Source: Micromonospora sp. MP36 (GTDB lineage Bacteria; Actinomycetota; Actinomycetes; Mycobacteriales; Micromonosporaceae). From it: a DNA stretch of 51,974 nt. The position numbers and the translations under genes were made by a program. The notes under the pieces are model-generated. The model was not told the DNA's origin, ran no database searches, and worked only from the letters and a program-made list of their open reading frames with translations. Below, piece by piece: positions 16,154-24,157 of this stretch. The stretch covers positions 1 to 51,974 of the forward strand of contig NZ_VSFA01000050.1 in NCBI RefSeq assembly GCF_008119785.1, in the 5' to 3' direction. Positions within the stretch are counted from its first letter, which is position 1; each line of letters starts with the position of its first letter.

Positions 16154-17028
16154 GCGACCGACGGGTATTGATCACTGACATCGCCTGGCCCGACATCAGC
16201 ATCGAGGCCGCCGTGCTCGGACCGGCTGGTTTCGCCGTCTCGCTGGCTCCCGCGGGCGACGAGGAGACCCTGGTACGCGAGGCCGCCGGGGCGGATGCCA
16301 TCCTGACCTGCTTCGCGCAGGTCACCAGTCGGGTCATCGCTGCCTCGGACCGGCTCTCGGTGGTCGCCCGCACCGGCGTGGGGTTGGACAACATCGACGT
16401 CGTCGAGTGCGAGCGGCGGGGCGTGGCGGTCACCCGGGTACCCGACTACTGCGTGGACGAGGTGGCCACGCACACGGTCGCGCTCGCCCTGGCCCTGTGG
16501 CGGCGGCTGCCCCAGTACGACCGGGCGCTGCGGGCGGGGGAGTGGGGCACCCGACCGGCCACCCTGCCGTTGCGTCGCCTGACCGGTACGACGGTGGCCA
16601 TCCTCGGCATGGGCCGGATCGGCAGCGCCGTCGCCGACCGGCTCCGTGGGTTCGGCCTGCGGGTGGGCGAGGACGTGACCGACGCGGACATCGTCTGCGT
16701 GCACCTGCCGCTCAAACCGGACACCGAGCGGTTCGTCGACGCCGACCTGCTGGCCAAGGTCCGTCCCGGCGCGGTCCTGGTCAACACCGGGCGTGGCGCC
16801 GTCGTCGACGTCGAGGCGGTCATCGACGCACTCGACTCCGGGCAGCTCTCCGGCGCGGGACTGGACGTTTTCCCGACCGAACCGCTCGAAGGCGACCATC
16901 CGCTGCGGGAGCGGGACGACGTCATCCTCACCCCGCACGTCGCCTTCTATTCCGAGGAGGCACTGGTGGAGTTGCGCCAGCGCGCGGCGCAGAGCGTGGT
17001 CGACCACTTCGACGGGTCGGACCGGTGA
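16150..17028 (+). CDS. D-2-hydroxyacid dehydrogenase with shortened Rossmann fold
   Basis: A 292-residue member of the D-isomer-specific 2-hydroxyacid dehydrogenase family (PGDH/CtBP-like), start ATG 16150 overlapping the enolase stop (ATGA). Catalytic triad intact: R215 in NTGRG, E244 in PTEPL, H263 in TPHVAF; the family PDYCVDEVATHT helix is at 98-109 and GMGRIG at 153-158. Right after that glycine motif, the sequence passes from GFGLRV (172) to TDADIV (177) with only GEDV between. Family members have about 25 more residues here, including the acidic residue ending strand 2 that holds the NAD ribose. Either cofactor use is changed or the protein is impaired. It would oxidise or reduce the product of the enolase step. 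Confidence 0.85.
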   Translation: MSDRRVLITDIAWPDISIEAAVLGPAGFAVSLAPAGDEETLVREAAGADAILTCFAQVTSRVIAASDRLSVVARTGVGLDNIDVVECERRGVAVTRVPDYCVDEVATHTVALALALWRRLPQYDRALRAGEWGTRPATLPLRRLTGTTVAILGMGRIGSAVADRLRGFGLRVGEDVTDADIVCVHLPLKPDTERFVDADLLAKVRPGAVLVNTGRGAVVDVEAVIDALDSGQLSGAGLDVFPTEPLEGDHPLRERDDVILTPHVAFYSEEALVELRQRAAQSVVDHFDGSDR

Positions 17029-17083
17029 GCGCGAGGAGTGAGCTGGTGCCGCGAGCCCCGCAGCCGCGAACAGAGGTAGCCCG

Positions 17084-17446
17084 GTGAGCGCCGAGCCGGC
17101 CCCGGTCCACGTACCCGAGGCACTGGCGCCGTTGTTCGCGCAGAACCCCGGCGCGCTGGACCTGCTGCGGGCCGCCCGGGTCGGCCTGCAGAGCGCCAGC
17201 GGGCTCGCCCCGGCGCAGGTCGAACTGGTGACCCTGGCGGCCCTCACGGCCGTGGGCGCGCCCACAGGTTCGTTCGCGGTGCACGTCCAGCGCGCGCGCC
17301 GGCTGGGACTGACCGAGAAACAGGTGTGGGGAGTGCTGGAGGCGCTGGCGGTCATCGTCGGCGTACCCCGACTCGTCAACGCCGCGCCGGCCGTGGCGGC
17401 GGCGCTGGCGGAATTCGCCGAGGGAGCAGACGATGAAGCGCACTGA
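17084..17446 (+). CDS. Carboxymuconolactone decarboxylase (CMD) family protein
   Basis: A 120-residue helical protein starting at GTG 17084, 55 bases after the dehydrogenase. The CMD core covers residues 25-110: VTLAALTAVGAPTGSFAVHVQRARRLGLTEKQVWGVLEALAVIVG (described here by its ends), with H62-region histidine and the closing VPRLVNAAPAV. There is no CxxC, so it is not an AhpD-type peroxidase; it resembles gamma-carboxymuconolactone decarboxylase-like proteins, some of which decarboxylate or isomerise lactones and beta-keto acids. Its end overlaps the next gene by 14 bases, so translation is coupled. In this operon it could act on the keto-acid made by the dehydrogenase; that is inference. 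Confidence 0.82.
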   Translation: MSAEPAPVHVPEALAPLFAQNPGALDLLRAARVGLQSASGLAPAQVELVTLAALTAVGAPTGSFAVHVQRARRLGLTEKQVWGVLEALAVIVGVPRLVNAAPAVAAALAEFAEGADDEAH

Positions 17447-18740
17447 TCAGGACGCCCGGCTCCGGCAGCAGATCGCGTACTGCCTGACCAGCCCCTTCTA
17501 CCGGCGCAGGTTCGAGGAGTTGGGGATCGATCCGACCGGGGTGCGGACCCTGGACGACCTCAACCAGTTGCCGATCCTGCTGTCGCCTGCGGAACACCGG
17601 CGACTCCAGGATGCGACCCTCGAGCGGGACGGGCACCCGTTCGGCGACTTCCTCTGCGCCGATCCTGCCGCGGTGGTGTCGGTGTCGTCCACCTCGGGCA
17701 CCACCGGCACCCCGGTCCTGTACGCCTTCACCGCCGCCGACATCGCCATCACCAACGAGACCTGGGCCCGGGCGTTCCGGTTCATCGGACTGCGCCCCGG
17801 CGACGGGATGGTCGTCGGATTCGGCCTGTCGATGTATCTCGCCGGCGTGCCGCTCGTGCGAGCCGGCGAGGCGTTCGGCCTGCGGACCGTCGCGGTCGGC
17901 GCCGAAAGCGGCACCAGCAAGCTGTTGCGGATGCTCGCCGTGCTGCGCCCGCGGGTACTCGCCTGCACGCCCAGCTTCGCCGAGCACCTGATCGAGCGGG
18001 CGCCGGAATGCCTGGGCCGCTCGGCGGCCTCGCTCGGGGTGGAGGTGATCCTCTGTGCCGGCGAGCCCGGCGCCGGGCTGCCCGCGGTGCGGCAGAAGCT
18101 GTCCGACGGGTGGGGCGGCGCGCGGGTCCACGACGTCCTCGGTGGGGTCCACGGGGTCATCAACGCGTCCTGTGACAGTGACGAGTACACCGGGATGCAC
18201 GTCCTGGCCCCGGACCACTGCGTCACCACCCAGCTCGTCGATCCGGAGACGAAGGAAGGCCTGACGGTCATTGACGGGACGATCGGCGAGCGGGTCAAGA
18301 CTGCGCTGAGCTGGCAGGCCGCGCCGCCGCTGCGGTATTCGGTCGGTGACATGTACCAGGTGTTCACCGAGACCTGCCGCTGCGGAGTGTCCGGGGAACG
18401 GATCAAGGTGATCGGCCGGACCGACGACCTGCTGATCGTCAAGGGGGTCAAGGTGTACCCGGCCGCTGTCAAGGACATCGTCACCTCGTTCGTCCCACAG
18501 CTGACCGGTGAACTGCGTATCACGCTGGACGGCCCGCCGCCTCGGGTCGTGCCGCCGCTGCGGGTCACCGTCGAGGCGGGGGTAGGCGTGTCCCCCGACC
18601 GTCACGACGAGCTGGCGAGCCGGCTGGCCGAGGCGATGCACCGGCGGCTGGCCATCCGTCCCCGGTTGACCGTGGTGCCCGCCGGCACCTTCGAACGTAG
18701 CGCGCACAAGGCCAAGCTGGTCGAGGTGGCCGGCGGGTGA
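17433..18740 (+). CDS. PaaK-like phenylacetate-CoA ligase family protein
   Basis: A 435-residue adenylate-forming ligase of the PaaK branch; start ATG 17433 with AGGGAG upstream, overlapping the CMD gene by 14 bases. The opening SPFYRRRFEELGIDP is the PaaK N-terminal pattern. The ATP loop is SSTSGTTGTP near residues 86-95, an acidic GEPGAG-type region follows near 210, and the C-terminal domain starts at GRTDDLLIVKGVKVYPAAV near 328-346. A CRC triplet near 313 sits where some PaaK relatives bind zinc. It is the last gene of block B and probably converts the carboxylate product to a CoA thioester for blocks A and C. Aromatic versus aliphatic substrate cannot be decided. Confidence 0.86.
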   Translation: MKRTDQDARLRQQIAYCLTSPFYRRRFEELGIDPTGVRTLDDLNQLPILLSPAEHRRLQDATLERDGHPFGDFLCADPAAVVSVSSTSGTTGTPVLYAFTAADIAITNETWARAFRFIGLRPGDGMVVGFGLSMYLAGVPLVRAGEAFGLRTVAVGAESGTSKLLRMLAVLRPRVLACTPSFAEHLIERAPECLGRSAASLGVEVILCAGEPGAGLPAVRQKLSDGWGGARVHDVLGGVHGVINASCDSDEYTGMHVLAPDHCVTTQLVDPETKEGLTVIDGTIGERVKTALSWQAAPPLRYSVGDMYQVFTETCRCGVSGERIKVIGRTDDLLIVKGVKVYPAAVKDIVTSFVPQLTGELRITLDGPPPRVVPPLRVTVEAGVGVSPDRHDELASRLAEAMHRRLAIRPRLTVVPAGTFERSAHKAKLVEVAGG

Positions 18741-18754
18741 CCGCCGGGCGGCGG
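18741..18754. terminator. Possible hairpin between convergent blocks B and C
   Basis: CCGCC and GGCGG flank a 4-base loop in the 15-base gap between the converging PaaK-like and enoyl-CoA hydratase genes. There is no T-run on either strand, so it would be an atypical terminator. Confidence 0.3.
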
Positions 18755-18755
18755 G

Positions 18756-19538
18756 TCAGCGACCGACGAAACGGGGCTTGCGCCGGTCCCGGAACGCCGC
18801 CATCGCCTCGGCGGAGTCCGCGGTGGCGGTGACCACGCCCATGTGTGACGCGATCAGGTCGAGGCTGGTCCGCAGGTCGTTGGCCCGCAGCCCGTGGTAG
18901 ACCGCACGCTTGATCAGCCCGAGCGCGACTGGCGGGCCGTCGGCCAGCCGGCGCGCGAAGGCCAGTGTCTGCGGCAGCAACTCCGCGTCGGGGTAGACCC
19001 GGCTGACCATCCCGTACGACAGGGCTTCGGCTGCGGACAGGACGTCGCCGGTCCACAGCAGCTCCAGCGCCCGCGCGGCGCCGACCAGCCGGGGCAGGTA
19101 GTGGCATCCGCCGTCGCCCGGCACCAGCCCGACCTTCACGTAGCCTTCGCTGAGCCGCGCCGACTCGCCGGCGAACCGGATGTCGCACATCAGGGCCATG
19201 TCCAGGCCGGCACCGACCGCGGCGCCGTTGATCGCGCACAGCAGTGGCTTGTCCAGTGCCTCGACCGCGAAAGCGACCTTGTGGATTCGCCGGGTGAGCA
19301 TGGTGCGTCTGCCGAGCGGGGTCGCCGCCACGTCGGCGAGCGAGTCGAGATCTACGCCGGAGCAGAACGCCGATCCCGCACCGGTCAGCACCACCACCCG
19401 CACCTCGTCGTCGTCCTGCGCCCGGGTCAGCGCCTCGGCCCAGTCGGCGATCATCTCGAAGGTGAACGCGTTGTGCCTCTCCGGCCGGTCGAGGGTGATG
19501 GTGGCGATCCCGTCCGAGACCGCGTAACGAAGGGCCAT
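18756..19538 (-). CDS. Enoyl-CoA hydratase/isomerase family protein
   Basis: A 260-residue crotonase-fold protein; ATG at 19538 follows an AGGAG site. Visible blocks: DRPERHNAFTFEM near residues 17-29, AGSAFCSGVDLDSL near 53-66, INGAAVGAGLDMALMCDIRFAG near 103-124, and SEGYVKVGLVPGDGGCHYLPRLVG near 129-152. The last block is typical of a crotonase subgroup in which Asp of GDGG stands near the substrate alpha-carbon and one of the two canonical Glu residues is kept (SEG). It is the last gene of block C, eight bases after the partner dehydrogenase. Hydration, isomerisation or C-C bond hydrolysis are all possible in this subgroup. Confidence 0.87.
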   Translation of the reverse strand: MALRYAVSDGIATITLDRPERHNAFTFEMIADWAEALTRAQDDDEVRVVVLTGAGSAFCSGVDLDSLADVAATPLGRRTMLTRRIHKVAFAVEALDKPLLCAINGAAVGAGLDMALMCDIRFAGESARLSEGYVKVGLVPGDGGCHYLPRLVGAARALELLWTGDVLSAAEALSYGMVSRVYPDAELLPQTLAFARRLADGPPVALGLIKRAVYHGLRANDLRTSLDLIASHMGVVTATADSAEAMAAFRDRRKPRFVGR

Positions 19539-19546
19539 GAAAACTC

Positions 19547-20530
19547 CTAGTCCGCCAGTAGATCCCACGCCTCGCGGCCGTGGGCCGTCGCGATGCGGGC
19601 CAGTCGGGTTGCCCACTCGAACTCGTTGCCGTAGTCGTCGCGCCAGGACCACAGAGCCGTGGTGCTCAGGTGCAGCGGGTGCTCGGCGGTGAAGCCGATC
19701 GCCCCGTGGACCTGATGGGTGGCCGCGGCCAACCGGCCTGCCATGTGGGTCGCCTCCACCACCGCCACCAGCGCGGCCACTTCCTGCCGCTCGGGGTCGC
19801 ACCCGGGGTCGCTCAGGCTCGCCAACGCCGCGTCCAGGGCTACCGACGTCGCCACCACCTGGCCCGCGCAGCCGGCCAAAAGGTGCCCGACAGCCTGGAA
19901 CGCCCTGATCGGCTTGCCGAACTGCACCCGTTCGCCGGAATACTGCACGGCCAGGTCCAGCGCCCGCTGCGCCGCACCGAGCAGCATCGCCGCGCGGAGC
20001 ACCGCGCCGCGCAGCCGCAACTCTTCGGCCCGTACGGAGGTCGGGGCGCCGGGCCCGGCGGTGGCGGTGCCGACCGGTTCGCCGGCGAGGGTCGTCTCGG
20101 CCGTGGCTACGGTGGTGGCCGGGCTGACCGAGTACGCCCCCTCGGCGTGCACGAGGAGCACGCAGTCGGCGGCGGTGCCCGCCCACGTCAGCTGGGCGGC
20201 CGTCCCCGCCTCGGCGACGCCGCACGCGCTCATCCCCTCGGGGATCGGCCGGCCGGCCTGCTCGCACAGCCACGCCGCCAGCAGCGTCTCCACGAGCGGC
20301 AGCCGGAGCCCGGCGTATCCGCAGCGGCGCAGCACCGCGGCGGCGTCGGCCAGATCCCCGCCGCTCCCGCCGGCCCGCTCGGAGATGGACAGGAGGGTGA
20401 AGCCGGCTTCGCTCAGTGCCCGCCACAGGGCCGGGCGTGCTGCCGGGTCCGCCACGTCGTGCCGGCCGAGCAGATCATCGACGGCATCCTCGAGCTCGCC
20501 CAGGTGCTCGGCCGGGGCCAGTGCCCTCAT
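19547..20530 (-). CDS. Acyl-CoA dehydrogenase, short partner subunit
   Basis: A 327-residue acyl-CoA dehydrogenase-like protein, ATG 20530 overlapping the stop of the full-length subunit (ATGA). It is about 50 residues shorter than the family norm and its N-terminal helical and beta domains are degenerate: the TEPxxGSD motif is absent. The C-terminal helical domain is well kept (YSGERVQFGKPIRAFQAVGHLLAG near residues 216-239, then HQVHGAIGFTAEHPLHL near 286-302). In ChsE1/ChsE2-type enzymes of steroid side-chain degradation two unlike subunits form an alpha2beta2 tetramer with split FAD sites; this gene pair has the same look. The heteromer is inference from order, coupling and divergence. 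Confidence 0.84.
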   Translation of the reverse strand: MRALAPAEHLGELEDAVDDLLGRHDVADPAARPALWRALSEAGFTLLSISERAGGSGGDLADAAAVLRRCGYAGLRLPLVETLLAAWLCEQAGRPIPEGMSACGVAEAGTAAQLTWAGTAADCVLLVHAEGAYSVSPATTVATAETTLAGEPVGTATAGPGAPTSVRAEELRLRGAVLRAAMLLGAAQRALDLAVQYSGERVQFGKPIRAFQAVGHLLAGCAGQVVATSVALDAALASLSDPGCDPERQEVAALVAVVEATHMAGRLAAATHQVHGAIGFTAEHPLHLSTTALWSWRDDYGNEFEWATRLARIATAHGREAWDLLAD

Positions 20531-21669
20531 CTCAACCCCATTCCCTTGGCGATCACGCCGCGCAGGACCTCGGTGGTGCCGCCCCGCAGGGTGAACCCGG
20601 GGGACTGCAGGATGGCTTCGCGGAGCAGTCTGCTCACCTCGTCGCCGCCCTGGTCGGTCCGGCACTGGCGGACCACCTCGGCCACCTCGCCCTCGAAGCG
20701 GGTGCCGAGGTCCTTGGCGAGCGCGGCGGCGAGCTCCGGAGTGCGCCGGGCGGTCAGCTCCACCGCGACCGAGGCGGTCATCCGGCGTAGCGTCGACAGC
20801 CGGGCCAGGCACCTGCCCAGCGCCGCCGGCTCGGCGATGCCGGTGCGGGCCGCGTCGCGCAGGAAAGCCAGCAGGAGCGGCGCGGTGGTCAGCACTCGTT
20901 CCGGCCCGGACCGCTCGTAGGCCAGCTCCGCGGTGACCTGCCGCCACCCGTCGCCCACGGTGCCCAGCACCCGGTCGTCGGCGACGAACACGTCGTCCAG
21001 CACCACCTCCGCGAAGTGCGCCTCACCGTTGATCAGGCGGATCGGGTGCACCTGCACACCCGGGGAGTCGAAGTCGATGAGGAACTGGGTGAGACCGGCC
21101 TGACGTGGCGTACCCGGTTCGAGCGGGGTGGTGCGCACCAGGGCGGTGAGGAGGTGGGCGTGCGCGGCACCCGACGTCCACACCTTGCGGCCGGTGACCC
21201 GCCAGCCACCGGGCACCCGTGTCGCGGCGGTGCGCACCGACGCGAGATCCGAGCCGCTGTCGGGTTCGGAGAGCCCCAGCGCGGTGTACATCCGGCCGGC
21301 CGCGATCTCGGGGAGGAACAGCCGCCGCTGCTGCTCGGTGCCGAAGCGCAGCAACTGGGGAGCGCTCTGCCGGTCGGCGATCCAGTGCGCGGCCACCGGG
21401 GCGCCCGCGGCCAGGAGTTCCTCGGTGACGACGAAGCGGGCCAGCGCCCCGGCCGCCCGGCCGCCGTACTCCTGCGGGATCGCCATGCCCACCCAGCCGC
21501 GGGCGGCCAGGCGCTGGCTGAACTCGGGATCCCAACCCAGCAGCCACGCGTCGCAGCGGGCCGACCACCGCCGTTCGGCCAGTTCCGCAGCGACGAACTC
21601 GCGTACGTCGGCGCGCAGGTCGGCCGTGTCGGCCAGCCGGTAGCCGCGCAGGGAAACTGGCGTGCTCAT
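20527..21669 (-). CDS. Acyl-CoA dehydrogenase, full-length subunit
   Basis: A 380-residue acyl-CoA dehydrogenase; ATG 21669 overlaps the thiolase stop (ATGA). Complete motifs: IPQEYGGRAAG near residues 64-74, LSEPDSGSDLASVRTAAT near 125-142, GRKVWTSGAAHAHLL near 150-164, and LRGGTTEVLRGVIAKGMGL at the C-terminus. The AYERSGPERVL helix near 245-255 holds the likely catalytic Glu, as in actinobacterial FadE proteins acting on bulky acyl-CoA esters. Together with the short subunit encoded next, it probably desaturates a branched or ring-bearing side chain. Electron transfer would be to ETF, which is not encoded in the window. Confidence 0.88.
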   Translation of the reverse strand: MSTPVSLRGYRLADTADLRADVREFVAAELAERRWSARCDAWLLGWDPEFSQRLAARGWVGMAIPQEYGGRAAGALARFVVTEELLAAGAPVAAHWIADRQSAPQLLRFGTEQQRRLFLPEIAAGRMYTALGLSEPDSGSDLASVRTAATRVPGGWRVTGRKVWTSGAAHAHLLTALVRTTPLEPGTPRQAGLTQFLIDFDSPGVQVHPIRLINGEAHFAEVVLDDVFVADDRVLGTVGDGWRQVTAELAYERSGPERVLTTAPLLLAFLRDAARTGIAEPAALGRCLARLSTLRRMTASVAVELTARRTPELAAALAKDLGTRFEGEVAEVVRQCRTDQGGDEVSRLLREAILQSPGFTLRGGTTEVLRGVIAKGMGLR

Positions 21670-22850
21670 GCCGCCCCCAGAATGGTCACGGCGGCGACCG
21701 CACCCGGGCCGCCGAGGTTGTGGGCCAACCCGCGGCGGGCGCGGTGGACTTGGCGGCTGCCGGCGCGGCCGAGGATCTGGTCGGTCACCTCGGCGACCAT
21801 CCGCACCCCGGTGGCGCCGACGGGATGCCCACAGGACTGCAGCCCACCGGAGACGTTGACCGGCAACTCCCCGCCAAGGGTGGTGGTGCCGGCGAGCAAT
21901 TCGGCAGCGGCGGTGCCCGCCGCGAACAGGCCCAGATCCTCGGTGTTGACGATCTCGGTGATGGTGAAGCAGTCGTGGCACTCGACGAGGTCGAGTTGGG
22001 CACGCGGGTCGGTGATGCCGGCCTGCCGGTACGCGGCGGCCGCCGCGGCGCGGGTGGCGGCGAAGCCGAGGAAGTCGTTGTCGCGGCGGAAGAGCGCGGG
22101 GTAGTAGCCAGCGTAGGAGCCGATCCCGATGCCCTGGATCAGCACCCATTGGCGGGCGTTGCGTTCGGCCCACCGCCGCGAGGCGATCACGACGGCTGCC
22201 GCCCCGTCCGTCGTCGGCGTGCAGTCCAGCAGCCCGAGCGGCTCGGCGGCCATCGGCGCCGACAGCACCTGCTCGACGGTGAGCGGGGTGCGGTAGTGCG
22301 CCTTGGGGTTGTGCGTCGCGTGCTGGTGGTTCTTCACGGCGACCGCCGCGAGGGCGTCCCGGCCGTACCCGTAGGTGTGCAGATACCGGCTGGCGACCAG
22401 GGCGAACTGCCCGGGGGCGGTGCGTCCCTTGGCGATGACCGGATGCGACTGCTCGACGGTCTTGGCGACCAGGGATTCGCGGGGCGCCAGGTCGCGCATC
22501 TTCTCGGCGCCGACGGCGAGCACCACCTCGTACTCTCCGGCGGCCACGGCGAGTGCGGCGGCGCGTACGGCTTCCATCCCGGTCGCACAGAAGTTGGCGA
22601 CCCGGGTCACCGGTCGGGGGGCGAACCCGAGCGCCTCGGTGACGGCTGCGGCCGAGTCGCCGACGAGCGCGCCGAGCTGCGGCTCGGCGGTGCCGAGCCA
22701 GGCCGCTTCGAGCGCGCCGACCTCGACCCCGGCGTCGTCCGCTGCGGCGGTGGCGGCCTCGTGCACCAGCGAGAGGTACGAGCGGTCGTACAGCTCGCCG
22801 AAGCGCGTCACGCCGGTACCTACCACGGCTACCTGGTTACTGATCGGCAT
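21666..22850 (-). CDS. SCP-x type thiolase (lipid-transfer/acetyl-CoA acyltransferase)
   Basis: A 394-residue thiolase-fold enzyme, ATG 22850, overlapping the upstream fusion gene by 14 bases. Unlike the homologue at 6795-7949 it keeps the nucleophilic Cys: C88 in NFCATGMEAV. The second catalytic region, GGLQSCGHPVGATGV near residues 315-330, carries the His, and VECHDCFTITEI near 275 is the family NEAF-like block. It should cleave a 3-oxoacyl-CoA with CoA or condense in reverse. The upstream gene supplies a DUF35 domain, the usual partner. It forms the chain-shortening step of block C. Confidence 0.88.
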   Translation of the reverse strand: MPISNQVAVVGTGVTRFGELYDRSYLSLVHEAATAAADDAGVEVGALEAAWLGTAEPQLGALVGDSAAAVTEALGFAPRPVTRVANFCATGMEAVRAAALAVAAGEYEVVLAVGAEKMRDLAPRESLVAKTVEQSHPVIAKGRTAPGQFALVASRYLHTYGYGRDALAAVAVKNHQHATHNPKAHYRTPLTVEQVLSAPMAAEPLGLLDCTPTTDGAAAVVIASRRWAERNARQWVLIQGIGIGSYAGYYPALFRRDNDFLGFAATRAAAAAAYRQAGITDPRAQLDLVECHDCFTITEIVNTEDLGLFAAGTAAAELLAGTTTLGGELPVNVSGGLQSCGHPVGATGVRMVAEVTDQILGRAGSRQVHRARRGLAHNLGGPGAVAAVTILGAA

Positions 22851-24015
22851 CGGTACCGCCCGTCGGGGTGATCTTGTAGAAGTAGCGGGGTGCGGCGTCT
22901 GCGGCGGTCGGCATCCGGCGCAGCACCAGCGCCACCGGGTCGCCGATCGCCACGTCCCGGCCCGGCACCACCTGTCCGTAGAACCGGGCGCCGTCGGCGA
23001 GGTCGACCACCGCCATGGTCAGTGGCCCGCCGACCGGAAAGACGTGGTCGCGCGTGCGGGTGAACACCGTGCCGGACAGCGCGAGACGGGCCGGCGTCAG
23101 TGCGGCTGCCGGGCCGTGCACGGGGCAGGACGGTGCCGCGGGAAACTCCGGCGCGTCGCACTCGGCGCACCTCATGCCGACCAGTGCGAGCTCCTCGTCG
23201 CCGTCGCGCCAGTGCTGGGGAGCCGAGTAGTACGGCCGGAAGGTCGGCGGCGGGCCGGACAGCCGGGGCGGTGCTCCCCGGCGCGCCGGGACGGCGCGCC
23301 GGAGGGCACCCAGTGCGTGGTCCGGCCCGGTCACCGCCACCCGCCAGCTCTGGTCGACGTCCGCCGTCAGGCCGTTCTCGTCGGCCTGCCCGCCGCCGGT
23401 CATCAGCGAGATCCAGGCGCCCGCCGCGCCCAGGTCGCCCAGGCCGGCAATCCGGGCGCTGGCCGGGGCGGCCCACCTGGTGAAGGGGGGATTCGCGGTG
23501 ACCAGTCCGGCTGCGCGGGCATAGGCGATGGCCGGTGAGGATGCGGGGCCCAGCGGGGTGATCCGTAGCGTCAGGTCGCCGGTGGAATCGAGCAGGACGG
23601 CGGCGGCGCCGCTGCCGAGCGGGCCGCCAGCTGCGGAGGTGCGGCTGTCGGCCAGGAGGACGAGCACGGCTCCCGGCCGGGTGGAGGCCAGGGCCGCGCC
23701 CGCGGCCAGGGCCGCGCCGCCGGCGGAGGTTCCACCGGAGAACTCCTGCGTGAGGACGGCCCGGGGGTCGAGCCGCAGGGCGGAGACCAGGGTCGCCGCG
23801 TTGGCTCCGTCGGTCAGGGGCGCCGACGTGCTCCCGAACAGCAGGGCCGTGACGCTCCGGCCGGTGTGTCGGTCCAGCAGGGTCCGGCCGGCCGCCCAGG
23901 CCAGGGTGACCGCGTCCTCGTCCGGATCGGCGGCCGCGATCTGCCGGGGTCCCGCGCCGATCCGCCAGTGAGGCAAGGCGATTTCGGCGTCGAGTAGCGG
24001 GGTGCACAGCGGCAT
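22837..24015 (-). CDS. HMG-CoA synthase-like domain fused to DUF35, lacking active-site Cys
   Basis: A 392-residue fusion; ATG 24015 with AGAGG upstream. Residues 1-265 resemble the thiolase-fold core of HMG-CoA synthase/KAS III (VTALLFGSTSAPLTDGANAATLV, then the GGTSAGGAALAAGAALA helix). The position of the nucleophilic Cys reads EFSGGTSAG (91-99), with no Cys, so classical condensation is unlikely. Residues 275-392 are a DUF35 protein: zinc ligands C283, C286, C297 and H300 (one Cys replaced by His), then the OB fold (GTVFTRTRDHVFPVGGPL, DLADGARFYGQV). It is the first gene of block C and is coupled to the SCP-x thiolase, so it probably acts as the structural and substrate-channelling partner. 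A cryptic enzymatic role cannot be ruled out. Confidence 0.78.
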   Translation of the reverse strand: MPLCTPLLDAEIALPHWRIGAGPRQIAAADPDEDAVTLAWAAGRTLLDRHTGRSVTALLFGSTSAPLTDGANAATLVSALRLDPRAVLTQEFSGGTSAGGAALAAGAALASTRPGAVLVLLADSRTSAAGGPLGSGAAAVLLDSTGDLTLRITPLGPASSPAIAYARAAGLVTANPPFTRWAAPASARIAGLGDLGAAGAWISLMTGGGQADENGLTADVDQSWRVAVTGPDHALGALRRAVPARRGAPPRLSGPPPTFRPYYSAPQHWRDGDEELALVGMRCAECDAPEFPAAPSCPVHGPAAALTPARLALSGTVFTRTRDHVFPVGGPLTMAVVDLADGARFYGQVVPGRDVAIGDPVALVLRRMPTAADAAPRYFYKITPTGGTDADQ

Positions 24016-24157
24016 GGGGGATACCTCTGCTTTCGATGTGACGCCTTGCGCGCTCCGGCGGGGCGGATGTCTGCGGCGGCCGATCTCCCGGCCCGGCTGG
24101 GCCGGCTGGATTCGCGGACCCGACGGGCCGTCTGATCCGGCTTGAGGCGTCACAGTA

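Noticed and set aside
14948..17028. Phosphonate (bialaphos-like) biosynthesis because of the enolase homologue
   Set aside because: No PEP mutase, phosphonopyruvate decarboxylase, nucleotidyltransferase or NRPS is present in the window; flanking genes are all CoA-catabolic.
4131..24015. Classical cholesterol catabolic cluster
   Set aside because: Side-chain-like enzymes are present, but ring-degradation genes (Ksh, Kst, Hsa types) and Mce import genes are absent from the window.
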